From Streptomyces sp. TP-A0874 (GTDB lineage Bacteria > Actinomycetota > Actinomycetes > Streptomycetales > Streptomycetaceae), in contig NZ_BBZK01000003.1 of assembly GCF_001748085.1 (NCBI RefSeq), positions 1 through 64,000 of the forward strand: a DNA stretch of 64,000 bases, in the 5' to 3' direction. The notes beneath the pieces are model-generated. The model made no database searches. It was not told the origin of the DNA and worked only from the letters and a program-made list of their open reading frames with translations. Shown here piece by piece: positions 8,816 to 20,220 of this stretch (its first letter is position 1; each line of letters begins with the position of its first letter). Both the position numbers and the translations under genes were made by a program.

Positions 8816-10658
8816 GCACGGTCGCCGCCTCGGAGGCGGGCGGCGGTCGCGTCGCCGGACGGTCGTGGTGCTGGTGTGCGCCGCGATCCTCACCGCCGGT
8901 TGCGCCTCCATGCCCGACAGCGGCGGCGTACACCGGGTGGACGCCTCCAAGCGCGCGGATTCCGAGTCGCAGGTCCAGGTCTTCGGCGTGCCGCCGCGGA
9001 AGGGCGAGCACCCCAGTGACATCCTGCGGGGTTTTCTGGAGGCGACCACCAGCGACGAGGCGGACTTCGACACCGCCCGCCAGTACCTCACCAAGGAGGC
9101 CGCCGAGCAGTGGCGGCCGTTCTCCCAGACCACGGTCCTCTCGGACGGGCCGGTCCCGAGGCTGGAGGGCACGCCCGCCGACTGGGAGAGTGGCACCGCC
9201 GTCGCGGTCCTCAGCGGCAGACAGCGGGCCCTGGTCGACCAGAAGCAGGCATACCGGCCGCAGGAGGGCGTCTACGAGACCCGGGTCCAGCTGAAGAAGG
9301 AGTCCGGTGAGTGGCGGATCGACGGTCCTCCGGACGGTCTGGTGCTCGGTGAGTCCGACTTCGAACGCATCTACCGCTCGGTCAACGCCTACTACTTCGC
9401 ACGACCGGCCCCGCCCTCCGAAGGGGCCGGCGGGGGGCAGGGGGTGCTGGTCGCCGACCCGGTGTACCTGCGCAAACGGATCGACCTGATCACCTCGAGC
9501 GTGAAGGCGCTGCTGCGGGGGCCGAGCAGCTGGCTGGACCCGGTCGCCGACTCCCGGTTCCCGTCCGGCGCGGGGCTGGCCGATCCCGAGGAGAGCCTGT
9601 CGCTGGACGACTCGAACAGCCTGCGGGTGCGGCTGGACGAGCGGGGTGCGAACGTGCGGCCCTCGCAGTGCCGGCAGATGGCCGCCCAGGTGCTCTTCAC
9701 CGTCCAGGACCTGGCCTCCGCCAAGGTCGACGAGGTGGAGCTGGCCCGGGAGGACGGCTCCCGGCTGTGCACCGTGCCGCACAGCGCGGCGCAGGTCTTC
9801 GCCCCCGCCGGTCTGAAGAGCCGCTCCGAGCAGCAGTACTTCATCGACGAGGACGACCGGTTGGCGAGGCTCTCCCCCGGGGACGTGGCGGCCTCCCGGG
9901 TGCGGGGTCCCTTCGGCGACGGGCAGACGCACCTCAAGTGGGTCGGGATCGACCGGAGCGAGCAGTACGCGGCGGGGGTGTCGTTGGACTCTCGGTCGCT
10001 GTACGTGGCCGCGATGCAGTCGGGCGCCGAACGCGGGCCCGCCGTCCTGGTGAGCGGCGCCAAGCGGGAGGCGGACGGTCTGACGGCACCGAGCTGGGAC
10101 GGTCACGGCGACCTCTGGATCGCCGACCGGGACCCCGAACGCCCCAGGCTGCTGTGGCTTCGCGGCGGGACCGCCCAGCCGGAGGAGGTCGTGGTGCCCT
10201 CACTCGGCAACGGCCGGATCGAGGCTCTACGGGTGGCCTCGGACGGTGTGCGGATCGCCCTGCTGGTGGAGCGGGACGGGCGGACCTCCCTGGAACTGGG
10301 GCGTGTGGAGCGGACGGGCGAGACACCCGGTAAGCCGCAGTTGACGGTGAACGACCTGCGGTTGGTGACTCCGCAGTTGGAGCAGGTGGACTCCGCGTCC
10401 TGGGCGGGCAGCAGCCGGCTCGTGGTCGTCGGCCGGGAGGCCGGCGGGGTGCAGCAGCTGCAGTACGTCGAGACCGACGGATCGGCGTCCAACACCCCGA
10501 CGCTGCCGGGCATCAGCGGGGTGGAGTCCGTGGCGGCCTCGGAGGACGAGAACAAGCCGCTGATCGCCGACTCCGAGGACGGCATCGTGCGGCTGCCCCC
10601 GGACGCCAACTGGCAGTTGGTGAGCAAGAACGGGTCGGCACCGGTCTACCCCGGCTGA
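8805..10658 (+). CDS. lpqB: lipoprotein LpqB, accessory to the MtrAB system
   Basis: A 617-residue secreted lipoprotein. The GTG start at 8805 gives a textbook signal: a basic N-terminus (GGRRSRRR), a hydrophobic core and a lipobox ILTAGC with lipidated Cys33. The mature part has a GerMN-like module in the N-terminal half and a C-terminal beta-propeller-like LpqB domain. LpqB is known in mycobacteria to interact with MtrB and influence MtrA phosphorylation. The frame is open back to 8718, but that extension lacks a signal and lies wholly in mtrB. It is the last gene of the operon and is followed by a strong terminator. Confidence 0.94.
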   Translation: MNSEHGRRLGGGRRSRRRTVVVLVCAAILTAGCASMPDSGGVHRVDASKRADSESQVQVFGVPPRKGEHPSDILRGFLEATTSDEADFDTARQYLTKEAAEQWRPFSQTTVLSDGPVPRLEGTPADWESGTAVAVLSGRQRALVDQKQAYRPQEGVYETRVQLKKESGEWRIDGPPDGLVLGESDFERIYRSVNAYYFARPAPPSEGAGGGQGVLVADPVYLRKRIDLITSSVKALLRGPSSWLDPVADSRFPSGAGLADPEESLSLDDSNSLRVRLDERGANVRPSQCRQMAAQVLFTVQDLASAKVDEVELAREDGSRLCTVPHSAAQVFAPAGLKSRSEQQYFIDEDDRLARLSPGDVAASRVRGPFGDGQTHLKWVGIDRSEQYAAGVSLDSRSLYVAAMQSGAERGPAVLVSGAKREADGLTAPSWDGHGDLWIADRDPERPRLLWLRGGTAQPEEVVVPSLGNGRIEALRVASDGVRIALLVERDGRTSLELGRVERTGETPGKPQLTVNDLRLVTPQLEQVDSASWAGSSRLVVVGREAGGVQQLQYVETDGSASNTPTLPGISGVESVAASEDENKPLIADSEDGIVRLPPDANWQLVSKNGSAPVYPG

Positions 10659-10668
10659 GGGGCCTGTT

Positions 10669-10694
10669 CCCCGCCGTCCGCCCGGCGGGGTTTT
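10669..10694 (+). terminator. rho-independent terminator after lpqB
   Basis: A perfect 8-bp stem (CCCCGCCG with CGGCGGGG), a 6-base loop and a TTTT run lie just after the lpqB stop. This closes the mtrAB-lpqB transcript before comF. Confidence 0.85.
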
Positions 10695-10703
10695 CCACAG
10701 GCG

Positions 10704-11453
10704 GTGGTGGGCGAGGCGCTTCCGGAGCAGGCTGGGGCGGTGCGCGGATGGTGGCGAGAGATCGCGGAACTCCTCCTCCCGGCCGACTGCGCGGGGTGCG
10801 GTCAGCCGCGCACCGCGCTCTGCCGCCGGTGCCGCGGCCTGTTGGCCGGTGGTTGCCCCCGCCGGGTGCGACCGGGGCCCGCGCCGGCGGGTCTGCCGTC
10901 GGTTCACGCTGCGGCGCCCTACGCGGGCGAGGTGCGTGAGGTGTTGCTGGCGCACAAGGAACGCGGCGCTCTCGGGCTGGTCGGACCGCTGGGTGAGGCA
11001 CTCGCCAGGGCGGTGCGGGCCTGCACGGAGCCGGAGTTCGGGCCCTTCCTCCTGACCCCCGTGCCGTCCGCCCGGCGAGCGGTGGCCGCACGTGGCCACG
11101 ACCCCACCCGCCGTGTCGCGCTGGCCGCCGCCGCGCGGCTGCGGGCGACCGGCCATCCGGCGCGGGTGATCGCCCTGCTGAGGCAGCGACGGACCGTGGC
11201 CGACCAGTCCACTCTCGGTCCCCGGGAGCGGTTGGCGAACCTCTCCGGCGCCCTGGGGGTGGCGGATCGCGCCGCTCGATCGGCGCGCGACCTCCCGGTG
11301 GTGCTGGTGGACGACGTGCTGACGACCGGGGCCTCACTGGCCGAAGCGGCCCGGGCGGTGACCGCGGCGGGCCGGGAGGTCGCCGGGGCGGCCGTGGTGG
11401 CCGCCCCGCCCGCGGTCTTCCATGCGGGGGTCCGACGGCTCCAGGAACTCTGA
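10704..11453 (+). CDS. ComF family phosphoribosyltransferase-like protein
   Basis: A 249-residue ComF-family protein. The N-terminus has a zinc-ribbon made from two CxxC pairs (CAGC and CRRC). The C-terminus has the type I phosphoribosyltransferase PRPP loop VVLVDDVLTTGAS. In naturally competent bacteria ComF supports DNA uptake; in Streptomyces its role is not established. A GTG start at 10704 is used, with a second GTG in frame three bases later, so the exact start is uncertain. It lies between the lpqB terminator and its own downstream terminator, so it is probably transcribed alone. Confidence 0.88.
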   Translation: MVGEALPEQAGAVRGWWREIAELLLPADCAGCGQPRTALCRRCRGLLAGGCPRRVRPGPAPAGLPSVHAAAPYAGEVREVLLAHKERGALGLVGPLGEALARAVRACTEPEFGPFLLTPVPSARRAVAARGHDPTRRVALAAAARLRATGHPARVIALLRQRRTVADQSTLGPRERLANLSGALGVADRAARSARDLPVVLVDDVLTTGASLAEAARAVTAAGREVAGAAVVAAPPAVFHAGVRRLQEL

Positions 11454-11525
11454 TCGGTCACCGGATCGTTGCAGATGGTAGAGGGGAGAAAGCAGTTCCC
11501 GGAGAGGAGGTCGGGACTGGAGAAC

Positions 11526-11553
11526 GGCCCAGGGGTGTCATCCCAGGGCCTTT
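11526..11553 (+). terminator. probable terminator after comF
   Basis: A hairpin made of GGCCC-A-GGG and CCC-A-GGGCC (one A-A mismatch) is followed directly by TTT. It lies about 70 bases past the comF stop. Confidence 0.6.
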
Positions 11554-11834
11554 GGAGCTACTTTCGTGGTAGGGGAGGCGGAACATTGCCTCGTAAATCA
11601 GATCAGCCGACTCTAGGGGCTTTCGTCTACTTCTGAAAACTGAGGGGGGTGGCAGACCCCTCCAGTGGGGAGAAGGAGGTGAAAGTCGCAGTGCCGCGGC
11701 TCCGGTCCCATCGGGGTCCGCGGTGATGCAGCAGACGCGTGCCGGATGGGCCCCGCCCCGAAGGCGACCCACCGGCCCCAGCAAGGAGGACGCGCTCCGC
11801 TCCACAGCGGGGTGCTCCGGGAACGGAGTTCTGC
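11554..11834 (+). promoter_or_regulatory. hpf leader and promoter region
   Basis: No gene is seen here. The sequence is markedly more AT-rich than its surroundings between about 11570 and 11640, as expected for a promoter. It includes a small dyad GAGGC-N8-GCCTC at 11575-11592. A GGAG site lies eight bases before the hpf GTG. hpf genes in actinomycetes are typically stress-induced, but I cannot name the sigma factor from the bases. Confidence 0.45.
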
Positions 11835-12521
11835 GTGGACATCGTCGTCAAGGGCCGAAAGACCGAGGTGCCCGAGCGCTTTCGCAGGCACGTGGCCGAG
11901 AAGCTGAAGCTGGAGAAGATCCAGAAGCTCGACGGTAAGGCGATGAGCCTCGACGTCGAGGTGTCCAAGGAGCACAACCCTCGTCAGGCAGACCGTTCCG
12001 ACCGTGTCGAGATCACCCTCCGCTCCCGGGGACCGGTGATCCGGGCCGAGGCGTCCGCCGGTGATCCGTACGCCGCGTTGGACGCGGCCACGGCCAGGTT
12101 GGAGTCCCAGATCCGCAAGCAGGCGGACAAACGCCGGGTGCACCGCGGCGGACGCACGCCGATGAGCGTCGCCGCGGCAACCGCCCCGCTCGCCGTCCAT
12201 CTGAACGGGGAGGCGGCCCGCACCCCCGAGGAGCCGCAGCAGACCGTCCCCACCCGGCGGATGGGCTCGCTCGAGGTGCAGGGCGACGGCCCGCTGGTGG
12301 TCCGGGAGAAGACCCATGTGGCGGCTCCGATGAGCCTGGACCAGGCCCTCTACGAGATGGAGTTGGTGGGCCATGACTTCTACCTGTTCATCGACACGGA
12401 GTCGAAGCGGCCCAGCGTCGTCTACCGCAGGCACGGCTACGACTACGGCGTCATCCACCTGGAGAGCGACCCGCTGACCCAGCAGTCGCCAGAGGGGGCC
12501 GGCGGCGCGCTCAGTGTCTGA
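11835..12521 (+). CDS. hpf: long-form ribosome hibernation promoting factor
   Basis: A 228-residue long HPF. The N-terminal S30AE domain begins VDIVVKGRKTEVPERFRRH and binds the decoding centre of the 30S subunit. A variable linker follows, and a C-terminal dimerisation domain (DQALYEMELVGHDFYLFID) joins two 70S ribosomes into inactive 100S dimers. The GTG at 11835 is chosen because the S30AE fold begins there and GGAG precedes it; an in-frame extension to 11739 is low-complexity. The stop codon falls within the first copy of a 16-base tandem repeat. Expression is expected in stationary phase and stress. Confidence 0.95.
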   Translation: MDIVVKGRKTEVPERFRRHVAEKLKLEKIQKLDGKAMSLDVEVSKEHNPRQADRSDRVEITLRSRGPVIRAEASAGDPYAALDAATARLESQIRKQADKRRVHRGGRTPMSVAAATAPLAVHLNGEAARTPEEPQQTVPTRRMGSLEVQGDGPLVVREKTHVAAPMSLDQALYEMELVGHDFYLFIDTESKRPSVVYRRHGYDYGVIHLESDPLTQQSPEGAGGALSV

Positions 12522-12558
12522 AGGTCTCAGTGTCTGAAGGTCTCAGCGTCTGAGGGTC
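12511..12558 (+). repeat. three tandem copies of a 16-base repeat
   Basis: Units TCAGTGTCTGAAGGTC, an identical second copy, and TCAGCGTCTGAGGGTC lie end to end. The first spans the last codons and stop of hpf; the others are in the 3' region. This looks like slippage duplication of the gene end. I see no hairpin capacity in the unit. Confidence 0.9.
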
Positions 12559-12870
12559 CGCCGGCCAGCCCACACCGTCCCCCCGGTTCGTGGCACCGCA
12601 GCAGAGAGTGCGGGACACGGAGGGGGCGGGGCGGTGTGGGCGTGCCCCCGATGCCTCCCCGAAAGCCCCCGTGCGCCCCGCGCGCGTCAGCAGTGCGTCG
12701 AAACCGTCTCCCCAGCGGGGAGACCTCCCCGGCGCGGGCAGCGGTCGCTCAGCGGAGGCGCTCCGCTACCGCCGCGGCATGAAATCATGCTCTCGTAGCC
12801 AACCCACGCTCGATGGAGACCGGTTGGCCCGTTACGTACTCAAGGGCCATGGCCTTCAGGGGGAGGAACG
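12559..12870 (+). promoter_or_regulatory. upstream region of the orphan response regulator with two dyads
   Basis: Two perfect inverted repeats lie here. The first is AGCGGAG-GCG-CTCCGCT at 12751-12767. The second is GCATGA-AA-TCATGC at 12777-12790, 80 bases before the start codon. The second is AT-rich relative to its surroundings and is placed where an operator or autoregulatory site would be. No other gene is visible in this interval. Confidence 0.5.
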
Positions 12871-13614
12871 ATGGCGGACAGTTTCGGGGCGGTGTCCGGT
12901 GTCGCCGGCGAACGCGTCGACGACACCGAGGCGGACACCGGCAGGCCCCGTGCGGAGCCGATCCGGGTGCTCGTGGTGGACGACCACGAACTGTTCCGCC
13001 GGGGGCTGGAGATCGTCCTCGCGCAGGAGGAGGACATCGAGGTCGTCGGAGAGGCCGGGGACGGCGCGGAAGCCGTGGACAAGGCGGCTGACCTGCTGCC
13101 CGACATCGTGCTGATGGACGTCCGGATGCCCAGGCGCGGGGGGATCGAGGCGTGCAGCGCCATCAAGGAGGTGGCCCCCAGCGCGAAGATCATCATGCTG
13201 ACGATCAGCGATGAGGAGGCCGACCTCTACGAGGCGATCAAAGCCGGGGCCACCGGCTACCTGCTCAAGGAGATCTCCACGGACGAGGTGTCGGCGGCGA
13301 TCCGTGCGGTGGCCGACGGTCAGTCCCAGATCAGCCCCTCGATGGCCTCCAAGCTGCTCACCGAGTTCAAGTCGATGATCCAGCGCACCGACGACCGCCG
13401 GCTGGTGCCCGCTCCCCGGCTCACCGACCGGGAGCTCGAGGTGCTCAAACTCGTCGCCACGGGGAAGAACAACCGGGACATCGCCAAGGAGCTGTTCATC
13501 AGCGAGAACACCGTCAAGAACCATGTCCGCAACATCCTGGAGAAGCTCCAGCTGCACTCCAGGATGGAGGCGGTGGTCTACGCCATGCGGGAGAAGATCC
13601 TCGAGATCAGGTGA
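12871..13614 (+). CDS. orphan NarL/LuxR-type response regulator
   Basis: A 247-residue response regulator. After about 30 variable residues the receiver domain begins IRVLVVDDHELFRRG, with phosphoacceptor Asp83 in VLMDVRMP. A C-terminal LuxR-type helix-turn-helix follows (LTDRELEVLKLVATGKNNRDI). The start ATG has a strong GGGAGGAA site. No histidine kinase gene lies next to it, so its partner is unknown; it may also be a non-canonically activated regulator. Its 3' end overlaps the convergent glycosylase gene by eight bases. Confidence 0.93.
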   Translation: MADSFGAVSGVAGERVDDTEADTGRPRAEPIRVLVVDDHELFRRGLEIVLAQEEDIEVVGEAGDGAEAVDKAADLLPDIVLMDVRMPRRGGIEACSAIKEVAPSAKIIMLTISDEEADLYEAIKAGATGYLLKEISTDEVSAAIRAVADGQSQISPSMASKLLTEFKSMIQRTDDRRLVPAPRLTDRELEVLKLVATGKNNRDIAKELFISENTVKNHVRNILEKLQLHSRMEAVVYAMREKILEIR

Positions 13615-14812
13615 GGGCGGGCGCCGGCAGCCCCTGTCCGGAGACCTCGTCGACCGCGGCGACCAGCGGTTCGCGCAACTGCGCCGGCAGGACCCGCTCG
13701 ACCCGTACCTCCGTGCTGCCCACCCAGCCCGCGGCCTGTAGGAGCGCCTCGGCCATCGGGCGGACCGCCTTCGCCGACTCCAGGGACGCCTGCCGTGCCA
13801 CCAGGACACCGCCCTCCCGGGCCGGGTCCACCCGGCCGACCAGTCTGCCGCCGGAGAGCAGGGGCATCGCGAAGTAGCCGTGTGTCCGCCGGGGCTTGGG
13901 GACGTAGGCCTCCAGCCGGTGGACGAAGTCAAAGATGCGCTCGGTCCGGGGGCGGTCCCAGATCAGCGAGTCGAAGGGCGAGAGGAGTGTGGTGCGGTGC
14001 CGCCCGCGGGGTGCGGTCGCCAGCGCCTCCGGGGCGGCCCAGGCCGGACGCCCCCAGCCGTCGACCGCGACGGGCACCAGCCCCGAGTCGGCGACCACCG
14101 ACTCCACCTGGGCCTTCCGCAGCCGGTGGTAGTCGGCGAGGTCGGCCACGGTGGCGACGCCCATCGCGATGCCGGCCTGCCCCACCAGTCGGCGCAGGCA
14201 CTCCCGGTCGCTCAGGTCGTCGTGGAGCAGCTCGGCCGGTACCGCCCGCTCGGCGAGGTCGTAGACCCGCTTCCAGCCCCGCCGCTCGGTGCAGACCACC
14301 TCGCCGGTGTCCAGCAGCCACTCGACGGCGACCTTCGTCTCCGACCAGTCCCACCACTCTCCGCCCCGCTTGGCACCGCCCAGCTCCGCCGCCGTCAGCG
14401 GGCCCTCCGACCGCAGCCGGGCGCGTACCGCCGCGCAGGAGCGCGCCGGCTCCGGGAGGACGTGCCAGCGGTGCCCCCGGGCGGCGCGCGCCCGACGCCG
14501 GAACGCGAAGTGCGGCCACTCCTCGATCGGCAGGATGCAGGCGGCGTGCGACCAGTACTCGAACGACCGGCCGTCGCCCCAGTAGGCCGCCTCGATCCCG
14601 GCTCTTCCCACCCGACCCAACCGGGCGTACGGCACCAGCTCGTGCGACCGGGCGAGGACGGAGATGGTGTCCAGCTGCACGGCCCCGAGCCGGCGCAGCA
14701 GGGCGCGGACACCGCCCCGGCGGTCCGGAGCGCCGAGCAGCCCCTGGGCGCGCAGTACGATCCGGCGGGCCTCGTCCGCGGAGAGTCGGACGGTGGGTGA
14801 GGGAGTCGTCAT
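13607..14812 (-). CDS. YcaQ/AlkX-type winged-helix DNA glycosylase
   Basis: A 401-residue HTH_42 (COG3214) protein. The motif VQLDTISVLARSHELV contains Q46-L47-D48, the QxD signature of the YcaQ (AlkX) branch; the AlkZ branch, known from azinomycin resistance, has QxQ. YcaQ unhooks interstrand DNA crosslinks and removes alkylated bases. The ATG at 14812 is preferred because family sequence begins soon after it; the longer frame to 15130 runs into the secA promoter. The gene is convergent with the response regulator. Many databases label this family only as winged helix DNA-binding domain protein; glycosylase activity here is inferred from motif and length (E. coli YcaQ is about 410 residues). 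Confidence 0.82.
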   Translation of the reverse strand: MTTPSPTVRLSADEARRIVLRAQGLLGAPDRRGGVRALLRRLGAVQLDTISVLARSHELVPYARLGRVGRAGIEAAYWGDGRSFEYWSHAACILPIEEWPHFAFRRRARAARGHRWHVLPEPARSCAAVRARLRSEGPLTAAELGGAKRGGEWWDWSETKVAVEWLLDTGEVVCTERRGWKRVYDLAERAVPAELLHDDLSDRECLRRLVGQAGIAMGVATVADLADYHRLRKAQVESVVADSGLVPVAVDGWGRPAWAAPEALATAPRGRHRTTLLSPFDSLIWDRPRTERIFDFVHRLEAYVPKPRRTHGYFAMPLLSGGRLVGRVDPAREGGVLVARQASLESAKAVRPMAEALLQAAGWVGSTEVRVERVLPAQLREPLVAAVDEVSGQGLPAPALT

Positions 14813-15135
14813 TCCGCGCACTGTAGACCCGGGTACTGACAGCGGCCCCGGTACCGGCACCTCCGGCGCCGCCGTCGGCCGTACCGGCGGAAGCGGCCCG
14901 GGGTGCCCGTGGGCGGCGGAGCGCGGGGGCCCCGGCGGTGCGGCCGTGTGGCGGCTCTCGGACCAGGGCATTCCGTACGGTGGGGCAGGGCGACACCGGC
15001 CTTCGTGCGACGGACCTCCCGATGCGGGCGGCTCCTGTCTTACGATGGCCGTTGCGGCGGGTCGTGGTATGGCCCACCCACCGCGCCCGCCCGACCAGAC
15101 CATGCCAGGCCCGACCGGCAAGGAGACCACCCTAC
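14813..15135. promoter_or_regulatory. divergent promoter region of secA and the glycosylase
   Basis: No gene is visible in this 323-base interval. It must carry promoters for both neighbours. An AAGGAGACC ribosome binding site lies just upstream of the secA GTG. I see no convincing paired -35/-10 boxes or strong palindrome. Confidence 0.4.
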
Positions 15136-17967
<2,832 letters not shown>

Positions 17968-18029
17968 CACCGGTGCCCGGGCGGGGTTCCCCGCTCCGGG
18001 CACCCCGGCCGTGAGCTCGAGCAACCGTC

Positions 18030-18073
18030 GGGGCCGGCTCCCGCACATCCGCGGGAGCCGGCCCCGGGGCTTT
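18030..18073. terminator. strong bidirectional terminator between secA and the Rv3235-like gene
   Basis: A perfect 15-bp stem (18030-18044 with 18051-18065) closes a 6-base loop and is followed on the plus strand by GGGGCTTT. It lies between two convergent genes and can serve both. Confidence 0.85.
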
Positions 18074-18104
18074 GGCGCGGTGCTCGCGGCCCCGGGCCCG
18101 CCGG

Positions 18105-18632
18105 TCAGCTCCGGACCCCCGGTGTGCCGGCGTCCAGGTCCACGGCCGAGCAGCGCCAGCGCCGGTCCCGGCAGTGCTCCAGGCGGAAGGCCAGGGCTCG
18201 TACCCGGTCCTCGCCGGCGGAGATCCGCGCGAACGCCTCGATCACCCCGGGGTTCGGCCGGTACTCGTCGCAGCGCCGGAGGACCGGCAGTCGGCGGAGA
18301 CCGGGTGGGAGAGCCGGTCCGGACCTGGGAGGTGCGGCCAGCGGTCGGAGCGGGGCCAACTCGACCAGCCGCTCGTAGGCGGGCCCCAGCGTGTGGCCCA
18401 GCATCCAGTGGACCGGCTTCTGCCCGCTCAGGGTGAGCAGCAGCCGGTTGGCGAACCAGTACCGGGGCAGCCGGTCCAGTTCGCTCCGCCGGGCGGGGCC
18501 GGGGCCCCGCGGGTCGCGCCGCTGCGGCGGGCGGCTGCGGGCACGCCCCGGCCGCCGCCCGGATGCCTGGAGTCCGCGCGGGCCGGCGCCGGTCGTCCCT
18601 TCCCGAGCCCCGCCGCTGATGCTGCCGGTCAA
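18105..18632 (-). CDS. Rv3235 family protein
   Basis: A small basic protein of up to 175 residues. The conserved half begins RYWFANRLLLTLSGQKPVHWMLGHTLGPAYERL and continues to the YRPNPGVIEAFARI and FRLEHCRDRRWRC stretches, which match the actinobacterial Rv3235 family, often found near secA. The N-terminal 50 residues are Arg/Pro/Gly-rich. The function is unknown; no membrane segment or signal is seen. The start is uncertain: the leftmost candidate is a TTG at 18632 with no strong ribosome binding site. Confidence 0.75.
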   Translation of the reverse strand: MTGSISGGAREGTTGAGPRGLQASGRRPGRARSRPPQRRDPRGPGPARRSELDRLPRYWFANRLLLTLSGQKPVHWMLGHTLGPAYERLVELAPLRPLAAPPRSGPALPPGLRRLPVLRRCDEYRPNPGVIEAFARISAGEDRVRALAFRLEHCRDRRWRCSAVDLDAGTPGVRS

Positions 18633-18991
18633 CCTGTCGATGGTGATCGCCCCCGGTGTGGGCCCGGCGCGTACCGGGCAGTAACTTGATGGTCAGAGAG
18701 ATAGCGGCCCGCCCGGGTGAGGTGCAAGGCGGAGGCGTCCGCCGCCGGTTCGGCGGCCGATTCGCCTATTCGGCTGAAGGCGCGCCGGCTCCGCCTTGGC
18801 GTGGTGGGGCGCGCGGGCCTTCCCTAGGGGGCAGCCGGAGGAGGATGGACGTTTCGCCTGACAGCTCAAAAGGGGGAAGCCGAACGTAAGCTGTCCACGC
18901 CCGATGCCCCCCGGCCGGGTTACGGCGCCCGGGTGCCCGGCCCGGCGGTCATCTGAACACCGAAGAACAGCATCTGACGGAGGCGGCGGCA
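18633..18991. other. intergenic region upstream of the DUF6912 gene
   Basis: This 359-base interval between divergent genes should hold both promoters. A run of GC-rich imperfect inverted repeats occupies about 18720-18840. No open frame here has coding character, and I see no clear promoter hexamers. Confidence 0.35.
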
Positions 18992-19489
18992 ATGCGTGTC
19001 TACGTTCCCACCACCCTCAGCGGACTCGCTGGGTCCGCGCGGGCGGGCGAGATCGGCCCCGGGCCGGTGCTGGCCCACGCCGTCACCCCCGGCCTGCGGG
19101 AGTGGTACCTCTCCGACAACGTCGAGGAGTTGGAGTACGCGGCGCTCACCCGGGCCGCGCAGAGTTCGCTCCGGCTGCTCGCCGCCGATCCGGAGGCCGC
19201 CCGCCGGCGGGTGGTCATCGCCCTGGACGTGCCCGAGGGCGCGGCGACGGCCGATCCGGAGGGCGCGGCGGCCGGGGTAGTGCGGATCTCCGAGGCCGCG
19301 CCGCTGAGCTGGGTGGCGGCGGTGCACGTCGACGCCGACGGCGCCGAGCGGGACATCGCCGGAGCCGCCCGGGCGCTGGACGCGGCCGACCGGGGGGACG
19401 CGGACGCCAGGCTCACCGTCGACGGGGCGGAGGACCACGAGTTGCTGTGGTACGCGACACAGGAGATCCCGATCCTGACCGGGGAGTGA
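18992..19489 (+). CDS. DUF6912 family protein
   Basis: A 165-residue acidic soluble protein of a family restricted to Actinobacteria (DUF6912). It starts MRVYVPTTLSGLAGS, has a conserved WYLSDNVEELEYAALTRAA stretch and ends with DHELLWYATQEIPIL. No catalytic motif, signal peptide or membrane segment is visible. The function is unknown. It lies 59 bases before the HAD hydrolase gene, close enough for shared transcription, although the HAD gene also has its own promoter-like box. Confidence 0.85.
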   Translation: MRVYVPTTLSGLAGSARAGEIGPGPVLAHAVTPGLREWYLSDNVEELEYAALTRAAQSSLRLLAADPEAARRRVVIALDVPEGAATADPEGAAAGVVRISEAAPLSWVAAVHVDADGAERDIAGAARALDAADRGDADARLTVDGAEDHELLWYATQEIPILTGE

Positions 19490-19536
19490 GCGAGCCCCTC
19501 CACCGGCCGGCCCCGGGGGATGTCAGACCCCGTCGG

Positions 19537-19549
19537 TACCGTCTTGGCA
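19537..19549 (+). promoter_or_regulatory. possible -10 box for a leaderless HAD hydrolase mRNA
   Basis: TACCGT at 19537-19542 is followed after six bases by the A of the start codon. That is the spacing of a -10 box to the transcription start in leaderless actinobacterial genes. No Shine-Dalgarno sequence precedes the ATG. No good -35 box is visible. Confidence 0.4.
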
Positions 19550-20220
19550 TGGGGAAGACAGAGAAGCGGACGGCGCACATCGTCTGGGACTGGAACGGCA
19601 CGCTCTTCCACGATCTCCACGCGGTCCTCGAGGCGACGAACGCCTCGTTCGCAGAGGTCGGCATGGAGCCGATCACGCTCGACCGGTACCGGGAGCTCTA
19701 CCGGGTCCCGGTGCCCGGCTTCTACGAGCGGCTCATGGGGCGGCTGCCCACCAGCGCGGAGTGGCAGCGGATGGACGAGGCATTCCACCGCCACTACCGG
19801 GTGCTGGTGGACACCGCCGAACTCGCCTCGGGGGCCAGGGAACTGCTCGCAGGCCGGCGGGCCGCGGGGGTGACACAGTCGCTCTGCTCGCTCGCACCGC
19901 ACGAGGAACTGGTGCCGATCGTACGGAAGCACGGCATAACGGAGCACTTCGTCCGGGTGGACGGCCGGACCGGTCCCTCCTCCGCGGGCAAGGCCGAGCA
20001 GATGACCCGTCACCTGCTCTCCCTCGACGGGGTCTCGGCGACCCGCACCGTGGTGATCGGGGACGCGCTGGACGACGCGGCGGCGGCCGCGCATGTAGGG
20101 GCCAAGGCCGTGCTGTACACCGGTGGTTCGCACAGCCGACGGAGTCTGGAGACCGCCGGGGTGCCGGTGGTCGACACCCTCGCCGAGGCGGTGGAGACGG
20201 CCGAACGGCTCGTCGGTTGA
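19549..20220 (+). CDS. HAD family hydrolase
   Basis: A 223-residue haloacid dehalogenase-superfamily hydrolase, probably a small-molecule phosphatase. Motif I is HIVWDWNGTLF with nucleophile Asp14; the second acidic residue of the usual DxDGT is Asn16, a variant seen in a subset of HAD proteins. An alpha-helical cap follows, then motif IV VVIGDALDDAAAAAHVG, which coordinates magnesium. The ATG fits family length; a frame running back to 18904 is a shadow of the DUF6912 gene. The substrate cannot be inferred from context. Confidence 0.88.
   Translation: MGKTEKRTAHIVWDWNGTLFHDLHAVLEATNASFAEVGMEPITLDRYRELYRVPVPGFYERLMGRLPTSAEWQRMDEAFHRHYRVLVDTAELASGARELLAGRRAAGVTQSLCSLAPHEELVPIVRKHGITEHFVRVDGRTGPSSAGKAEQMTRHLLSLDGVSATRTVVIGDALDDAAAAAHVGAKAVLYTGGSHSRRSLETAGVPVVDTLAEAVETAERLVG

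Noticed and set aside
18904-20220. A single fused gene covering the DUF6912 and HAD regions
   Set aside because: The 5' part of that frame is out of phase with the DUF6912 protein and has no family sequence; the HAD domain begins at its own ATG.
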